A DNA stretch of 59,974 nt from Nevskia sp043781855 (GTDB lineage: Bacteria > Pseudomonadota > Gammaproteobacteria > Nevskiales > Nevskiaceae), in NCBI GenBank assembly GCA_043781855.1, contig JAYWBB010000152.1:1-59974 (forward strand). Reading direction: 5' to 3'. The notes beneath the pieces are model-generated. The model was not told the DNA's origin and did no database searches. It was given only the letters and a program-made list of their open reading frames with translations. Shown here piece after piece: positions 8,632 through 17,200 of the stretch. The position numbers and the translations under genes were made by a program. The stretch's first letter is position 1. Every line of letters begins with the position of its first letter.

Positions 8632-9135
8632 ATGAAGCCACTCCACCGGGCCCTCGCCAGCGCCGCGTTGACCGCCGCGTTCACCAGCCTGCCGGCGCTG
8701 GCTAGTGAGCCTTGCTGCGGCGAGGCGGAATTCCAGGGCGTCGACGTAGCGAGCGACGACGTCGTCATTCAGCTCGTCGAATTGAAGCGCCTCGGCCCTG
8801 AAGAAGTCCAGGCGACCTGGACCCTGCACAACAAGTCGAAGCAGGACCAGCGCCTCACCAAGGGCGGGAGCGGCTGGAGCGACGGTTACCACCTGGCCTA
8901 CGACGCGTCGCTGCAAGACATGGGGGCGCGCGTGAAGTTTGCAGTCGCCAAAGACACCGGGGGAACACCGCTCGCCGGCAAGCACCCCACCGTACCTTAC
9001 AAGGGCATCTGGTTGAAGGCGGGCAAGACGATGACGACTTGGGCCAAGTTTCTCGTTCCGGCGAGCACGACCACGGTCAACGTCACGCTGCCCGGCGCGG
9101 CCATGCCGTGGAATAACGTCAAGATCACGCCGTAA
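8632..9135 (+). CDS. Secreted protein of unknown function
   Basis: I do not recognise a family for this 167-residue product. It begins MKPLHRALAS with a hydrophobic core and a probable signal-peptidase I site near ALAS (residues 22-25). A CC pair (C28, C29) follows just after it. The mature part is rich in beta-type sequence (VQATWTLHNKS, TTTVNVTLPG), suggesting a small beta-sandwich exported to the periplasm. The ATG at 8632 has a GGGAG site upstream. An in-frame extension to 8524 is possible but lacks support. A strong hairpin follows the stop codon. Confidence 0.7.
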   Translation: MKPLHRALASAALTAAFTSLPALASEPCCGEAEFQGVDVASDDVVIQLVELKRLGPEEVQATWTLHNKSKQDQRLTKGGSGWSDGYHLAYDASLQDMGARVKFAVAKDTGGTPLAGKHPTVPYKGIWLKAGKTMTTWAKFLVPASTTTVNVTLPGAAMPWNNVKITP

Positions 9136-9137
9136 CC

Positions 9138-9167
9138 CGGCAGGGCGGGAACCCTCCCGTCCTGCCG
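9138..9167. terminator. Hairpin between convergent genes
   Basis: A 13-bp stem (9138-9150 with 9155-9167, one G-T pair) with an ACCC loop begins 3 nt after the stop of the secreted-protein gene. It lies in front of the oppositely oriented dedA remnant. It probably stops transcription from the left, although there is no U-tract. Confidence 0.6.
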
Positions 9168-9198
9168 CGAACGCACTCGCGGAATCATCGCGCTTACA

Positions 9199-9684
9199 TC
9201 AACGTTTACGCAGCAAAAACCAAAGCCCATAGCCGACGATGACCGCGATCACCGCAAGGGCCAGTCCGTGCGTGTAATGGCTGATGACCTTGGCGGCCGA
9301 TTCGCCGACGTAATAGCCGATGGCGGTGAGCACGGCGCACCCCAGCGTGGCGCCGGCCAGGGTGATCAAAGCAAATGGAACGGCGCGCATGCCGAAGACA
9401 CCGGCCGGTAGCGAGATCAGATGGCGCACCACCGGCAGCAGCCGGCCGATGAAGATCGCGACATAGGCATTTCGCAGGAACAGCGTTTCCGCTTCCTTGT
9501 ATTTGCGCTCGTTGATCAGCAGATACTTGCCATGCCGCAGCAGGAAGGCGCGACCGACAAATCGGCCCCGAGCAGGTAATTCGCGCTGGCGCCGAGCAGC
9601 GAGCCGGCGCCGCCGTTGAGGACCACCAGCAGCGGATCGAGCTTGCCGGTCCTGGCGAGGTAGCCGGCCGGAATCATCACCAGT
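9199..9684 (-). pseudogene. Truncated, frameshifted second copy of dedA
   Basis: The translation matches the intact DedA protein encoded at 17201-17794 over most of its length, for example LINERKYKEAETLFLRNAYV, RLLPVVRHLISLPAGVFGM and the terminal GLWFLLRKR. The match is split between two frames. The region from VMIPAGYLA to ANYLLG is in one frame and the rest (from VGRAFLLR) is in another, with a shift near 9560-9570. The first 30-40 residues are missing, replaced at about 9684 by IS110-type sequence. The two dedA copies differ at many positions, so this is an old paralogue rather than a fresh duplication. Confidence 0.85.
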
Positions 9685-9950
9685 GACGTAGATACGGTCT
9701 TGCCGGTCAAGCGATTTTAGAGACGAGATTGGGGTTGTCGTCGGTGTGCTGTTTGAGGATACCGAAGGCGATGTGGACGAGGCGGCGCATGAGGGCGCCG
9801 AGGGCAGCCATTTTCGACTTGCCGCGTTGGCCGAGGTCTTCATAGACCTTACGCAGTTGCGGGTGGTGTTATGAGGCAACGATCGCAGCCATGTAGAGGG
9901 TGGCGCGCCGCTTCGGATTGAAGAGGCGGCCGTCGTCGTCGTTGGCCGTC
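9685..9950 (-). mobile_element. IS110-family transposase remnant (C-terminal end)
   Basis: In one minus-strand frame the sequence reads NPKRRATLYMAAIVAS, a stop, then HHPQLRKVYEDLGQRGKSK and MAALGALMRRLVHIAFGIL, ending at a TGA at 9707-9709. This pattern is the conserved C-terminus of IS110/IS116/IS902 transposases. An in-frame TAA after AIVAS and the absence of the catalytic N-terminal domain make it non-functional. The left end abuts the broken dedA copy; the right end lies about 20 nt from the stop codon of the efflux outer-membrane gene. This is evidence of past insertion in this accessory stretch. Confidence 0.82.
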
Positions 9951-9969
9951 CACGCCGATACAGCGCTCC

Positions 9970-11430
9970 CTAGAACCGCACGTCACCCACACTGGTCGCT
10001 CGCTGCAGTTCGAGCAGAGCTTTGGCGGTGTCTGCGAGGGCGTCCTGGTAGGACTGCTGTACCTGATTGGCAGACCGCTGGGCATCCAGCAATTCGAGCA
10101 GGCTGCTGGCGCCGCGCTGATAGCTGTAGCGACGCGCTTCGAGAAGCAGTTCCGTCGACTTTAGTACGGTCTCCTTGAATCCCCGGAGGCGCACCAGAGC
10201 CGACCGGTATTGCGCATCGGCTGTGCGGATCGACACCTCCGCCTTCAGCTCGGCGGCTTGAAGCTGCGCTTCGACCTGCTCCGCTTGCGCCTTTGCCGCC
10301 TGCACACCGTATTGCCCCCGATCAAACAACGGCAGCGGGATCGAAAGATGTATGCCGAGCTGACGGAACGCCGGCGTGGGATCGACTGGATGATTGGCGA
10401 CGACGCCGCCGTTGTCGGTGTAAGTCACGCCAACATCGACATCCGGAATGATCTGCCGCTTGGCCAGTACGACGGCGCTTTCTGCCGCGTCTCGCGCGTG
10501 GCGCAAGGCGACCAGGTCAGGGCGACTCGCCAGCGCTTGTTCAAGCAATTTTGCGAGATCACAGGTGCGGTCAGCCTGCTCGAGGCGACCTCGCACGACA
10601 TACCTCGTCTGTCCGCGATTTCGGCCGAGAAAAGTGGACAACGCGAGTCGCGCCTGTTCCGCATCATCTTCGGCTTTCAGCAATTCATTCCGGAACTGCA
10701 GCTCCTCGAGACGCGTCTGGATGAGGTCGGCTTCGCCGATGTCTCCGGCCTTGAATCGAGTTTCCTGCGCCTTTGTCAGTTCGGCCAGATAGTCGGCCGC
10801 GATCCGTTGCTGCTCGACCGCGCGCTGCGTCGACAGCGCTTCGGCGAACGCTTCGGAGGCATCAATCTTGAGATTGCGAAGGAAGTCGTCGACGGTCGCG
10901 GCCGCAGCGCGGTAAGTCTGTTCTGCCACGCGGATGCGCCACTTGCGCTTGCCGCCCAGTGGCAGCGTCTCGGTCAGGCCGATGCTCCGGCTTTCGACCT
11001 GACGCAGCAGCGCGGGCTGGCCATCCGCCCCGGTCGCATAGCGGTTGTGGTAAGTCAGGTCGCGATTGCCGTCCAGTTCGAGCGTCGGATTCGGCAGCAG
11101 CTTGGCGCCTTCGAGCTGCGCTTTGGCGATGTCAACGTTATAACGCTGAGCGACATAGTCGAGGTTGGCTTGCAGTACCTCGCGAATGAACTCGTCGTAT
11201 GCGAGATCTTGAGTCGTCGTCGGAGCCGACGAGACAGTCCAGCTCGCCAGTGGCGCACCGGCCCCACCGCCGGCCACAAACGGCGAGAGTGCGGCGCCGG
11301 ACAGATCGACCACCGGCGTCGCGCTGCCGGGAGCCAGGGACTGTGCGGTAGCGCCGGAATCGTGAGCGAATGCGGAAGCGGACGCTGCGATCGCCGCTGC
11401 GGCCAGCCGGATGGATACGCTGGTTTTCAT
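9970..11430 (-). CDS. TolC-family outer-membrane factor of heavy-metal RND efflux (CzcC-like)
   Basis: The 486-residue product should form the outer-membrane channel of a tripartite CzcCBA/CusCBA-type pump. It starts with a signal peptide (MKTSVSIRLA, cleavage near AFA at residues 20-22). Two outer-membrane efflux protein repeats follow, each with long alpha-hairpin sequence such as LEELQFRNELLKAEDDAEQA and AEQVEAQLQAAELKAE. It is the last gene of the three-gene operon. Its start overlaps the end of the RND pump gene by 4 nt. The IS110 remnant lies immediately after its stop. Metal specificity cannot be assigned from the sequence. Confidence 0.88.
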   Translation of the reverse strand: MKTSVSIRLAAAAIAASASAFAHDSGATAQSLAPGSATPVVDLSGAALSPFVAGGGAGAPLASWTVSSAPTTTQDLAYDEFIREVLQANLDYVAQRYNVDIAKAQLEGAKLLPNPTLELDGNRDLTYHNRYATGADGQPALLRQVESRSIGLTETLPLGGKRKWRIRVAEQTYRAAAATVDDFLRNLKIDASEAFAEALSTQRAVEQQRIAADYLAELTKAQETRFKAGDIGEADLIQTRLEELQFRNELLKAEDDAEQARLALSTFLGRNRGQTRYVVRGRLEQADRTCDLAKLLEQALASRPDLVALRHARDAAESAVVLAKRQIIPDVDVGVTYTDNGGVVANHPVDPTPAFRQLGIHLSIPLPLFDRGQYGVQAAKAQAEQVEAQLQAAELKAEVSIRTADAQYRSALVRLRGFKETVLKSTELLLEARRYSYQRGASSLLELLDAQRSANQVQQSYQDALADTAKALLELQRATSVGDVRF

Positions 11431-14400
11431 CGATTCTCCGTCGACAGCTCGTCGAGGGAATGGTCCGGATCGGCGGGCCGCCGCTTCATGCGCCGCTGTG
11501 CCCAGGTCTCGACCATGAAATACAACGCCGGCAGCAGGACCAGCGTCAGGGCTGTCGCCGTGATCATGCCGCCGATGATCACCGTCGCCAGAGGACGCTG
11601 AACGTCACTGCCGACCGCCTGCGTAAATGCGGCAGGGATCATGCCCACAGTCGCCACTGTCGCGGCGATCAGCACGGGCCGGAAACGCTGGCGCGCCCCT
11701 TTCATCACGGCCTGCAGCAGTGTCTGATCGAGCACGCGCCAGCGATTGAGATTCGACACCATGATGATGCCGTTCTGGATCGCCACGCCGAACAGTGCAA
11801 TGAAGCCGACCGCGCTGGAGACGTTCAGGGTCATGCCGCGCAATTCGAGCGCAGCCAGTCCGCCGACGGCCGCGAGCGGAACCGTGGCGAGAATCAGCAG
11901 CGGATGGCGCAAGGTGCCAAAGGCCGCAAACAGCAGCACGAACATCAGTGCAAGTGCCGCCGGCACCACCAGCAACAGACGCTGCTGCGAGCGCTGCTGG
12001 TTCTCGAACTGTCCGCCCCAGACGATCTGATACTTGAGGTGGTCGTACTGGATGCTCTGCCCCAGCGCCGGTTGGGCTTCCTTCAGAAAACTCCCGAGGT
12101 CGCGACCGCGCAGGTTGAGCTTGACCGTAAGATGACGACGGCCCATTTCGCGCGTGATCGTGCTCTCGCCGGATCGCAGCTCGATCTTTGCGATCTGCGC
12201 CAGGGCGATCCGCGCGCCAGCCGGCGTGGTCAGCGGGAGATTTCCAATCTTTTCGGGATCGTCGCGCGCCGCGCCCGCAATGCGTAGCGCCACGTCGTAG
12301 ACCCGCTCGCCGATGAAGAGCTGAGCCTGCGGCCCGCCGCTGATTCCGCTGGAGATCAGGTCTGACACGTCGTCGCCATTGAGCCCGTAACGGGCGGCGG
12401 CGTCCCGGTCGAGGGTGATCCGCACCTGGGGCAGCGGCGGCTCCTGGTCGATCGCCACGTCGGCCGCACCGGGGATCCTGTCGAGGGCCTGCTCGACCTC
12501 CCTGGCCATTCGCCGGAGTTCGTCGAAGTCGTCGCCGTACACCTTCACCACAAGTTCACTGTGCGCCCCGGCAATCTTGTCGTACACGCCATCGATCATC
12601 GGCTGCGAGAAACCCACGTCGATCCCCGGAAGCCTGGCGAATCGCTCGGCCATGTGAGCGATCAGCTGTTGCTTGTCCCAGCCGGACTTCCAGCTATCGT
12701 AGGGATGAAGCGTGACTGCGCTTTCGATATGCGACGGCGTGAACGGATCGGTGCCGTCGTCGTTGCGGCCGAGCTGGGTGACGATGTGCTTCACTTCGGG
12801 GAACTCCAGCGTCGCCGCGCGGAGTTCGGCAGCCATTTCGTTGGCCTTGTCCAGCGAGATGCCCGGTGGGAGTGTGACCTGCAACCAGATCGAGCCTTCA
12901 TCGAGATAAGGCAGAAAGTCCTTGCCCACGGTCATACCGAGTACCGCCGTCAGCACGAGCGTACCCACGGTAACCCCGACCGCCCACCGGGTATTGACGG
13001 TGAAGCGCAACAGATACCTGCGATATCGGAAGCTGAGCCGATCGATGAACTCGTTTTTGAAGACCTTCTGCGGCTTCCGGTAGGCGACATAGGCCAGCCC
13101 CGGGATCAGGAAGATCGAGACCAGCAGCGCGCCCAGCAGCGAGAAACCCACCGCATAGGCCATCGGCGAAAACAGCTTGTATTCGACGCGCTCGAAGCCG
13201 AACAGCGGCAGGTACGCCACGATGATGATCAATGTGCCGAAGACGATGGGTTGTGCGACCTGTACTGCGGCTGCGTAGGCGTCGCGCAGCAGCATCGGCT
13301 TGCCGCCACCCTCTTCGCGGAGGCGCAACAGGTTCTCCAGCATGATGATCGCGCCGTCGACCAGGATGCCGAAGTCGATCGCCCCGAGGCTGAGGAGGTT
13401 CGCCGGGATGTGAAGCTGCTTCATGAAGATGAAAGCGATCAACATCGACAGCGGAATGGTCAGCGCAACAATGAGCGCAGCCCGCGGGCTTCCGAGGAAC
13501 AGCAAGAGCACGACCACGACCAGCAGCATGCCCTCGGTCAGCGTCCGGGCTACCGTACTCACGGTCGTTCCGATCAGCGCCGTTCGATCGAGATAGGGAA
13601 CGACCTTCACATCGGCGGGTAAACGGCCTCCGTTCAGCTCTGCGACGGCAGCGTGCACCTTATCCATCACCTCTGATGCGTTCTCACCCTTGAGCAGGAG
13701 CACGATGCCGGAGATGGCGTCAGGATTGCCGTCCTTGCCGAGTACGCCGTGGCGCTCCTTGCTGCCGAGCGTCACCGTACCCAGCGCGCCGACGCGGACC
13801 GGAATCCCGTTCGTGCCGGTCGTGACCACCACGTTCGCCAGGTCATCGAGCCCTTGCAGCAAACCGACGCCGCGAATCACGAAGCCCTGTTCGCCGCGCG
13901 TGATGACGCTGCCGCCGGCACTGGAATTATTGGTCTTGATGGCCGTCTCGACCTGCGCCAGCGAGAGCTTGTATTTCACCAGCAGCTGCGGATCGAGCAC
14001 CAGCAGGAACTGCGTGGTCAGGCCGCCGAAGTTTGCTACGTCGGCCACGCCCTGTACCTGTTTGAGGCGCGGGACGACGGTCCAGAACTGGAGTTCCGAA
14101 AGCTCGCGCAGGCTGCGCTGCGGGGACTCCAGCGTGTAGCGGTAAATCTCGCCGATCGGCGAGGTCAGTGCATCGAGTCCGGGCTGCGCGCCATAGGGCA
14201 GGCTGACCTGCGAGATACGTTCCTGCAAACGCTGGCGCGACCAGTAGCTTTCGACGCCGTCCTTGAACACGACCGTAATCAGCGAGAGCGCGAACGTGCT
14301 CTTCGAGCGCATGATCTCCAGGCCCGGCGTATTGATCAGGGCTCGCTCGAGCGGCACCGTGATCTGCTGCTCGACCTCCTCCGCCGCCAATCCCGGCACC

Positions 14401-14555
14401 TGCGTGACAACCTGGGAAGTGACGTCGGCAATATCGGGGTACGCCTCGATCGGCAGTCCCGTGAACGAGATATATCCGTACACGGACACCAGCCCGAAGA
14501 CGATCCAGATGACCGCCCGCTTTTTCAGCGCCAGTGCGACCAGGCGCTCAATCAT
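11427..14555 (-). CDS. Heavy-metal efflux RND pump (CzcA/CusA family)
   Basis: The 1042-residue product is an inner-membrane proton-driven RND pump of the heavy-metal efflux subfamily. It shows the typical N-terminal helix (IERLVALALKKRAVIW), two large periplasmic loops and 12 expected membrane helices. The fourth helix has DFGILVDGAIIMLEN with D394, D400 and E407, which is the HME signature required for proton coupling in CzcA. I chose the ATG at 14555, with a GGAG about 9 nt upstream, over an upstream start because MIERL matches the family. It overlaps the adaptor gene by 8 nt. HME signatures of this kind occur in Zn/Co/Cd pumps and others; the exact metal is not resolved. Confidence 0.92.
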   Translation of the reverse strand: MIERLVALALKKRAVIWIVFGLVSVYGYISFTGLPIEAYPDIADVTSQVVTQVPGLAAEEVEQQITVPLERALINTPGLEIMRSKSTFALSLITVVFKDGVESYWSRQRLQERISQVSLPYGAQPGLDALTSPIGEIYRYTLESPQRSLRELSELQFWTVVPRLKQVQGVADVANFGGLTTQFLLVLDPQLLVKYKLSLAQVETAIKTNNSSAGGSVITRGEQGFVIRGVGLLQGLDDLANVVVTTGTNGIPVRVGALGTVTLGSKERHGVLGKDGNPDAISGIVLLLKGENASEVMDKVHAAVAELNGGRLPADVKVVPYLDRTALIGTTVSTVARTLTEGMLLVVVVLLLFLGSPRAALIVALTIPLSMLIAFIFMKQLHIPANLLSLGAIDFGILVDGAIIMLENLLRLREEGGGKPMLLRDAYAAAVQVAQPIVFGTLIIIVAYLPLFGFERVEYKLFSPMAYAVGFSLLGALLVSIFLIPGLAYVAYRKPQKVFKNEFIDRLSFRYRRYLLRFTVNTRWAVGVTVGTLVLTAVLGMTVGKDFLPYLDEGSIWLQVTLPPGISLDKANEMAAELRAATLEFPEVKHIVTQLGRNDDGTDPFTPSHIESAVTLHPYDSWKSGWDKQQLIAHMAERFARLPGIDVGFSQPMIDGVYDKIAGAHSELVVKVYGDDFDELRRMAREVEQALDRIPGAADVAIDQEPPLPQVRITLDRDAAARYGLNGDDVSDLISSGISGGPQAQLFIGERVYDVALRIAGAARDDPEKIGNLPLTTPAGARIALAQIAKIELRSGESTITREMGRRHLTVKLNLRGRDLGSFLKEAQPALGQSIQYDHLKYQIVWGGQFENQQRSQQRLLLVVPAALALMFVLLFAAFGTLRHPLLILATVPLAAVGGLAALELRGMTLNVSSAVGFIALFGVAIQNGIIMVSNLNRWRVLDQTLLQAVMKGARQRFRPVLIAATVATVGMIPAAFTQAVGSDVQRPLATVIIGGMITATALTLVLLPALYFMVETWAQRRMKRRPADPDHSLDELSTENR

Positions 14556-15669
14556 TGAGTAGCACTCCCTGCTTGCCGACCACATGCTCGCCGGCTGCCA
14601 GGCCGCTCAGGATTTCGGAGTTTTCACCACTGCGGGCCCCCACCGTGACTGGCCGCGCCTCGAATTTCCACGGCGACGCCTCGACAAATACCAGGGTCTG
14701 GGCTTCGTTCTGGATCAGTGCCGTCGTCGGCACGGTGACCGCCTCGTGCGGAACGCCGGCGAAGATCACCTTCGCGAACATTCCGGGCTTGAGCCGGCCG
14801 TCCCGGTTGTCGTACGCGACCCGCACCTTGATGGTCCGCGTATCGGGATCGAGCTGGTCGGCCACGAAGGCTACCTTGCCCTTGAAGGTTTCCCCGACAT
14901 ACGACTGGACCGATGCGGCGACTTCCTCGCCGACCCGGACGACGCTGATGTCCTTCTCCTGCACGCCGGCGGTGAACCAGATGGTCGACGCGTCCGATAT
15001 GGTCATCAGCGCCGCCGTGTTGTCGTTGGCGAAAGTGCCCGGCACGGCCGTCAGTGCAGATACACGTCCGGCCAGCGGCGATCGAACGATCAGTTGGCGG
15101 GCCGAGCCTGTCGCCTGGGGAGGAATGCCGAGAACCTGAAAAACCGCAGACGCGCGCTCGTGCTCGCTCTGGGCGTTGTCGTAGTCGGCCTGCGCCTGCT
15201 CCACGTCCTTCTGCGCGGCGATATGGTGCTCGGCCAGATCCTGTGCCCGAGTCAGCGCTTTCTTCGTCTGCGTGAGTCCGACCTGCGCGTGCTGGAGGTC
15301 CGAGCGGGTTTGCGCAAGGTCTGAGGAGTCGATCGTAAACAGCGGCTGGCCACTGGCGACCGCGTCGCCCAAGTGAACGAACAGCGCGCTGATACGTCCC
15401 GAGAGCGGCGGCAGGATATTCGCGACCTTCGAGGGATCGGCCTCCAGACTGGCGGGCGCTTCCAACGCCGTCTGTACCGACTGTTTCCGGACTTCGGCAA
15501 GGGCGATGTAGTGCCGCAGTTCCGATTTTTCCGGGATGACGATCAGCTTGCCTTCGTGCAGCTTCGCCGCGACCCCAACATTCTCTGCGGAGCTGGAATC
15601 GCCGGAATGGCAGCCGCTCAGCAGCGTGGTGAGCAGCAATACGATGCTCGCGCGGTTAGGAAGAAACAT
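14548..15669 (-). CDS. RND efflux periplasmic adaptor lipoprotein (CzcB-like)
   Basis: This 373-residue membrane-fusion protein links the inner-membrane pump to the outer-membrane channel. A lipobox (LLSGC, lipidated C20) indicates a lipoprotein. The body has the adaptor order: barrel-sandwich hybrid around residues 85-125 and again near 200 (RSPLAGRVS), an alpha-hairpin with QTRSDLQHAQVGLTQTKKAL, a beta-barrel and a membrane-proximal domain. It is the first gene of the czcBAC-like operon (order adaptor, pump, channel) and is divergent from the CsoR-type regulator across a 271-nt gap. It lacks an obvious His-rich metal-binding N-terminal extension. Confidence 0.9.
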   Translation of the reverse strand: MFLPNRASIVLLLTTLLSGCHSGDSSSAENVGVAAKLHEGKLIVIPEKSELRHYIALAEVRKQSVQTALEAPASLEADPSKVANILPPLSGRISALFVHLGDAVASGQPLFTIDSSDLAQTRSDLQHAQVGLTQTKKALTRAQDLAEHHIAAQKDVEQAQADYDNAQSEHERASAVFQVLGIPPQATGSARQLIVRSPLAGRVSALTAVPGTFANDNTAALMTISDASTIWFTAGVQEKDISVVRVGEEVAASVQSYVGETFKGKVAFVADQLDPDTRTIKVRVAYDNRDGRLKPGMFAKVIFAGVPHEAVTVPTTALIQNEAQTLVFVEASPWKFEARPVTVGARSGENSEILSGLAAGEHVVGKQGVLLND

Positions 15670-15843
15670 TGAAGCCCCCGACAGTCGATCGACAAAAAAA
15701 GTGCTGGGATACCGTCATCAAACGCCCAAGTAGTTCCGATCTGCTGCACGTCCGGCGCCTGGAGGCGCTGTGTCACTCGAAACCGGCGACAACAATAGAC
15801 ACTCATGTGACCGGACGGTGGGGCCTCTCCGGCCAGTGCGCGA

Positions 15844-15866
15844 AGCCTGCCTTGCAACGGCAGGCT
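15844..15866. promoter_or_regulatory. Perfect inverted repeat in the efflux-regulator divergent region
   Basis: An 8-bp perfect inverted repeat AGCCTGCC/GGCAGGCT with a 7-nt spacer lies in the 271-nt gap between the divergent adaptor and regulator genes. It could be an operator or an mRNA hairpin. It does not resemble the CsoR-type site next to it. Nothing else convincing, apart from that site, is seen in this gap. Confidence 0.4.
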
Positions 15867-15901
15867 GCCTGCGGTCGCAATCTTAGCTTATGCCTTGTAT
15901 C

Positions 15902-15917
15902 CTATCCAGGGGGATAG
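15902..15917 (+). promoter_or_regulatory. Candidate CsoR/RcnR-type operator
   Basis: The palindrome CTATCC-AGGG-GGATAG contains a run of five G's flanked by AT-rich inverted ends, and it lies 24 nt upstream of the regulator's start codon. CsoR/RcnR/FrmR repressors bind G-tract sites of this design. The position suggests autorepression of the regulator and perhaps control of the divergent efflux operon (inference). Confidence 0.65.
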
Positions 15918-15940
15918 CATATCCCTGAACGGAGAGCCCG

Positions 15941-16201
15941 GTGCATCAATTTCCTGAAATCGGTAAAAGGCTGAAGCGCGCCAACGGTCATCTCGTCGGT
16001 ATCATCGAAATGCTCGAACAAGGCCGGTCGTGCATGGATGTTGCTCAGCAACTGCACGCGGTTGAAAAGGCCATCGGCAACGCCAAGAAAGAACTCATCA
16101 AAGACCACCTGCACCACTGCCTTGCTGGGACTTCTGGAACGCTGCCGCGCGAGGTGCAAGCGCTGATCAAAGAGTTTCAGGGCGTAACAAAATATCTTTA
16201 A
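15941..16201 (+). CDS. Metal-sensing transcriptional repressor, CsoR/RcnR (DUF156) family
   Basis: This 86-residue all-alpha repressor belongs to the CsoR/RcnR/FrmR family, which releases DNA on binding a metal or other inducer. It has the RLKRANGHLVGIIEMLE helix and the ligand set C31, H56 and C60, spaced as the Cys-His-Cys Cu(I) site of CsoR (25 and 4 residues). That makes a copper-type sensor plausible but not proven. The start is a GTG at 15941. It is divergent from the CzcBAC-type efflux genes and should control them. A G-tract palindrome lies just upstream. Confidence 0.88.
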   Translation: MHQFPEIGKRLKRANGHLVGIIEMLEQGRSCMDVAQQLHAVEKAIGNAKKELIKDHLHHCLAGTSGTLPREVQALIKEFQGVTKYL

Positions 16202-16404
16202 CAAGCGTGCTCCGCGTGTATGAACCACCCCTTTCGTTTCGAACATCTACTTGAACGAACCGAGGTCCCCGATTGTTTCCGTTATGGGGTGAGGCGCTGC
16301 CCCATTACGCGGGTCTGCGCAGGCAGTTTCGTTACCAGCCTCGCGTCCAGCGCTGGGAGACCGAACGGTTGCCGCCTTGTCGAACGGACACGAGGCGATT
16401 TTAT

Positions 16405-17187
16405 CTAGCGCCGAGGCAGCACCAAACCCGGATCGACCGGCTTGCCGCGCTCGCGAATCTCGAAGTGCAGCAGCGCCTTTTGTTCCGGGCCGGTTCCCAG
16501 CTCTGCGATGGGCTGACCGCCGACTACCGTTTCGCCTTCTTGTACGAGACGGCGCCGGTTGTAGCCGTAGGCCGACAGAAAATCCTCGTCGTGCTTGATG
16601 ATGATGAGCTCGCCATAACCCTTGAGTGCGCTGCCGCTGTAGACGACCTTGCCGGCGCGACTGGCGATGATGATCTGCCCGGCGTCGCCGCCGATGTCGA
16701 TGCCCTTGTTGTCGGCGCCGTAACCGCGCAGCAGCTTGCCGCGCGTCGGCCATTCCCAGCTTCCGGCGCCGGCACCGGTCGAGGCGATACCGGGGGTCGG
16801 CGGGGTTGGCGCTGCCGGTTTCACAGGTGCTGCCGGCAGCTTCGGAGCGGCGGAGCCTTCAGTGGCTGCGGCGGGCGACGGGAGTTGCAGTACGCCGGGC
16901 GACGTCAGCCGCAGCACCTGACCCGGGTGAATCGCGTAGTCGCGCCCGATACCGTTCCAGTCGGCGAGTTCGTGATAGTCGAGTTGGTTGCGGAAGGCGA
17001 TCGAGAACAGCGTGTCGCCGCGCGCAACGACGTAGGTTTCACCAAAGGTCGGCTGCTTCACTGCCACCTTGGGGGCGACTGTGCGGCTCGGCCTGCGCGT
17101 GTCGGGCCGTGGGTCCGTCGAGCTACAGCCTTCGACCGCCAGCGACAACAAGGCCGCCAGCAGCAACCCGCTGCGTGATCGCCTCAT
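16405..17187 (-). CDS. nlpD: Murein hydrolase activator NlpD (LysM + degenerate M23 lipoprotein)
   Basis: NlpD activates the amidase AmiC during cell separation. The protein starts at the ATG at 17187 with the lipobox AVEGC (lipidated C21). A LysM domain (about residues 46-95, starting YVVARGDTLFSIAF) follows, then a Pro/Ala-rich linker, then an M23/LytM domain at about 150-260. The first zinc-ligand histidine is replaced (NKGIDIGG instead of HxGxD), as in the non-catalytic NlpD/EnvC activators, while the later HFEIRERG remains. It is the last gene of surE-pcm-dedA-nlpD. rpoS, usually the next gene, is not present here. Confidence 0.93.
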   Translation of the reverse strand: MRRSRSGLLLAALLSLAVEGCSSTDPRPDTRRPSRTVAPKVAVKQPTFGETYVVARGDTLFSIAFRNQLDYHELADWNGIGRDYAIHPGQVLRLTSPGVLQLPSPAAATEGSAAPKLPAAPVKPAAPTPPTPGIASTGAGAGSWEWPTRGKLLRGYGADNKGIDIGGDAGQIIIASRAGKVVYSGSALKGYGELIIIKHDEDFLSAYGYNRRRLVQEGETVVGGQPIAELGTGPEQKALLHFEIRERGKPVDPGLVLPRR

Positions 17188-17200
17188 GGCGGCGTCTCCG

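Noticed and set aside
9849..10085. Small minus-strand frame at the IS110/efflux junction
   Set aside because: It is a different frame of the transposase remnant and the end of the channel gene; no independent support.
16284..16305. ATGGGG/CCCCAT inverted repeat after nlpD
   Set aside because: Six-base stem with a 10-nt loop and no U-run; too weak to call a terminator.
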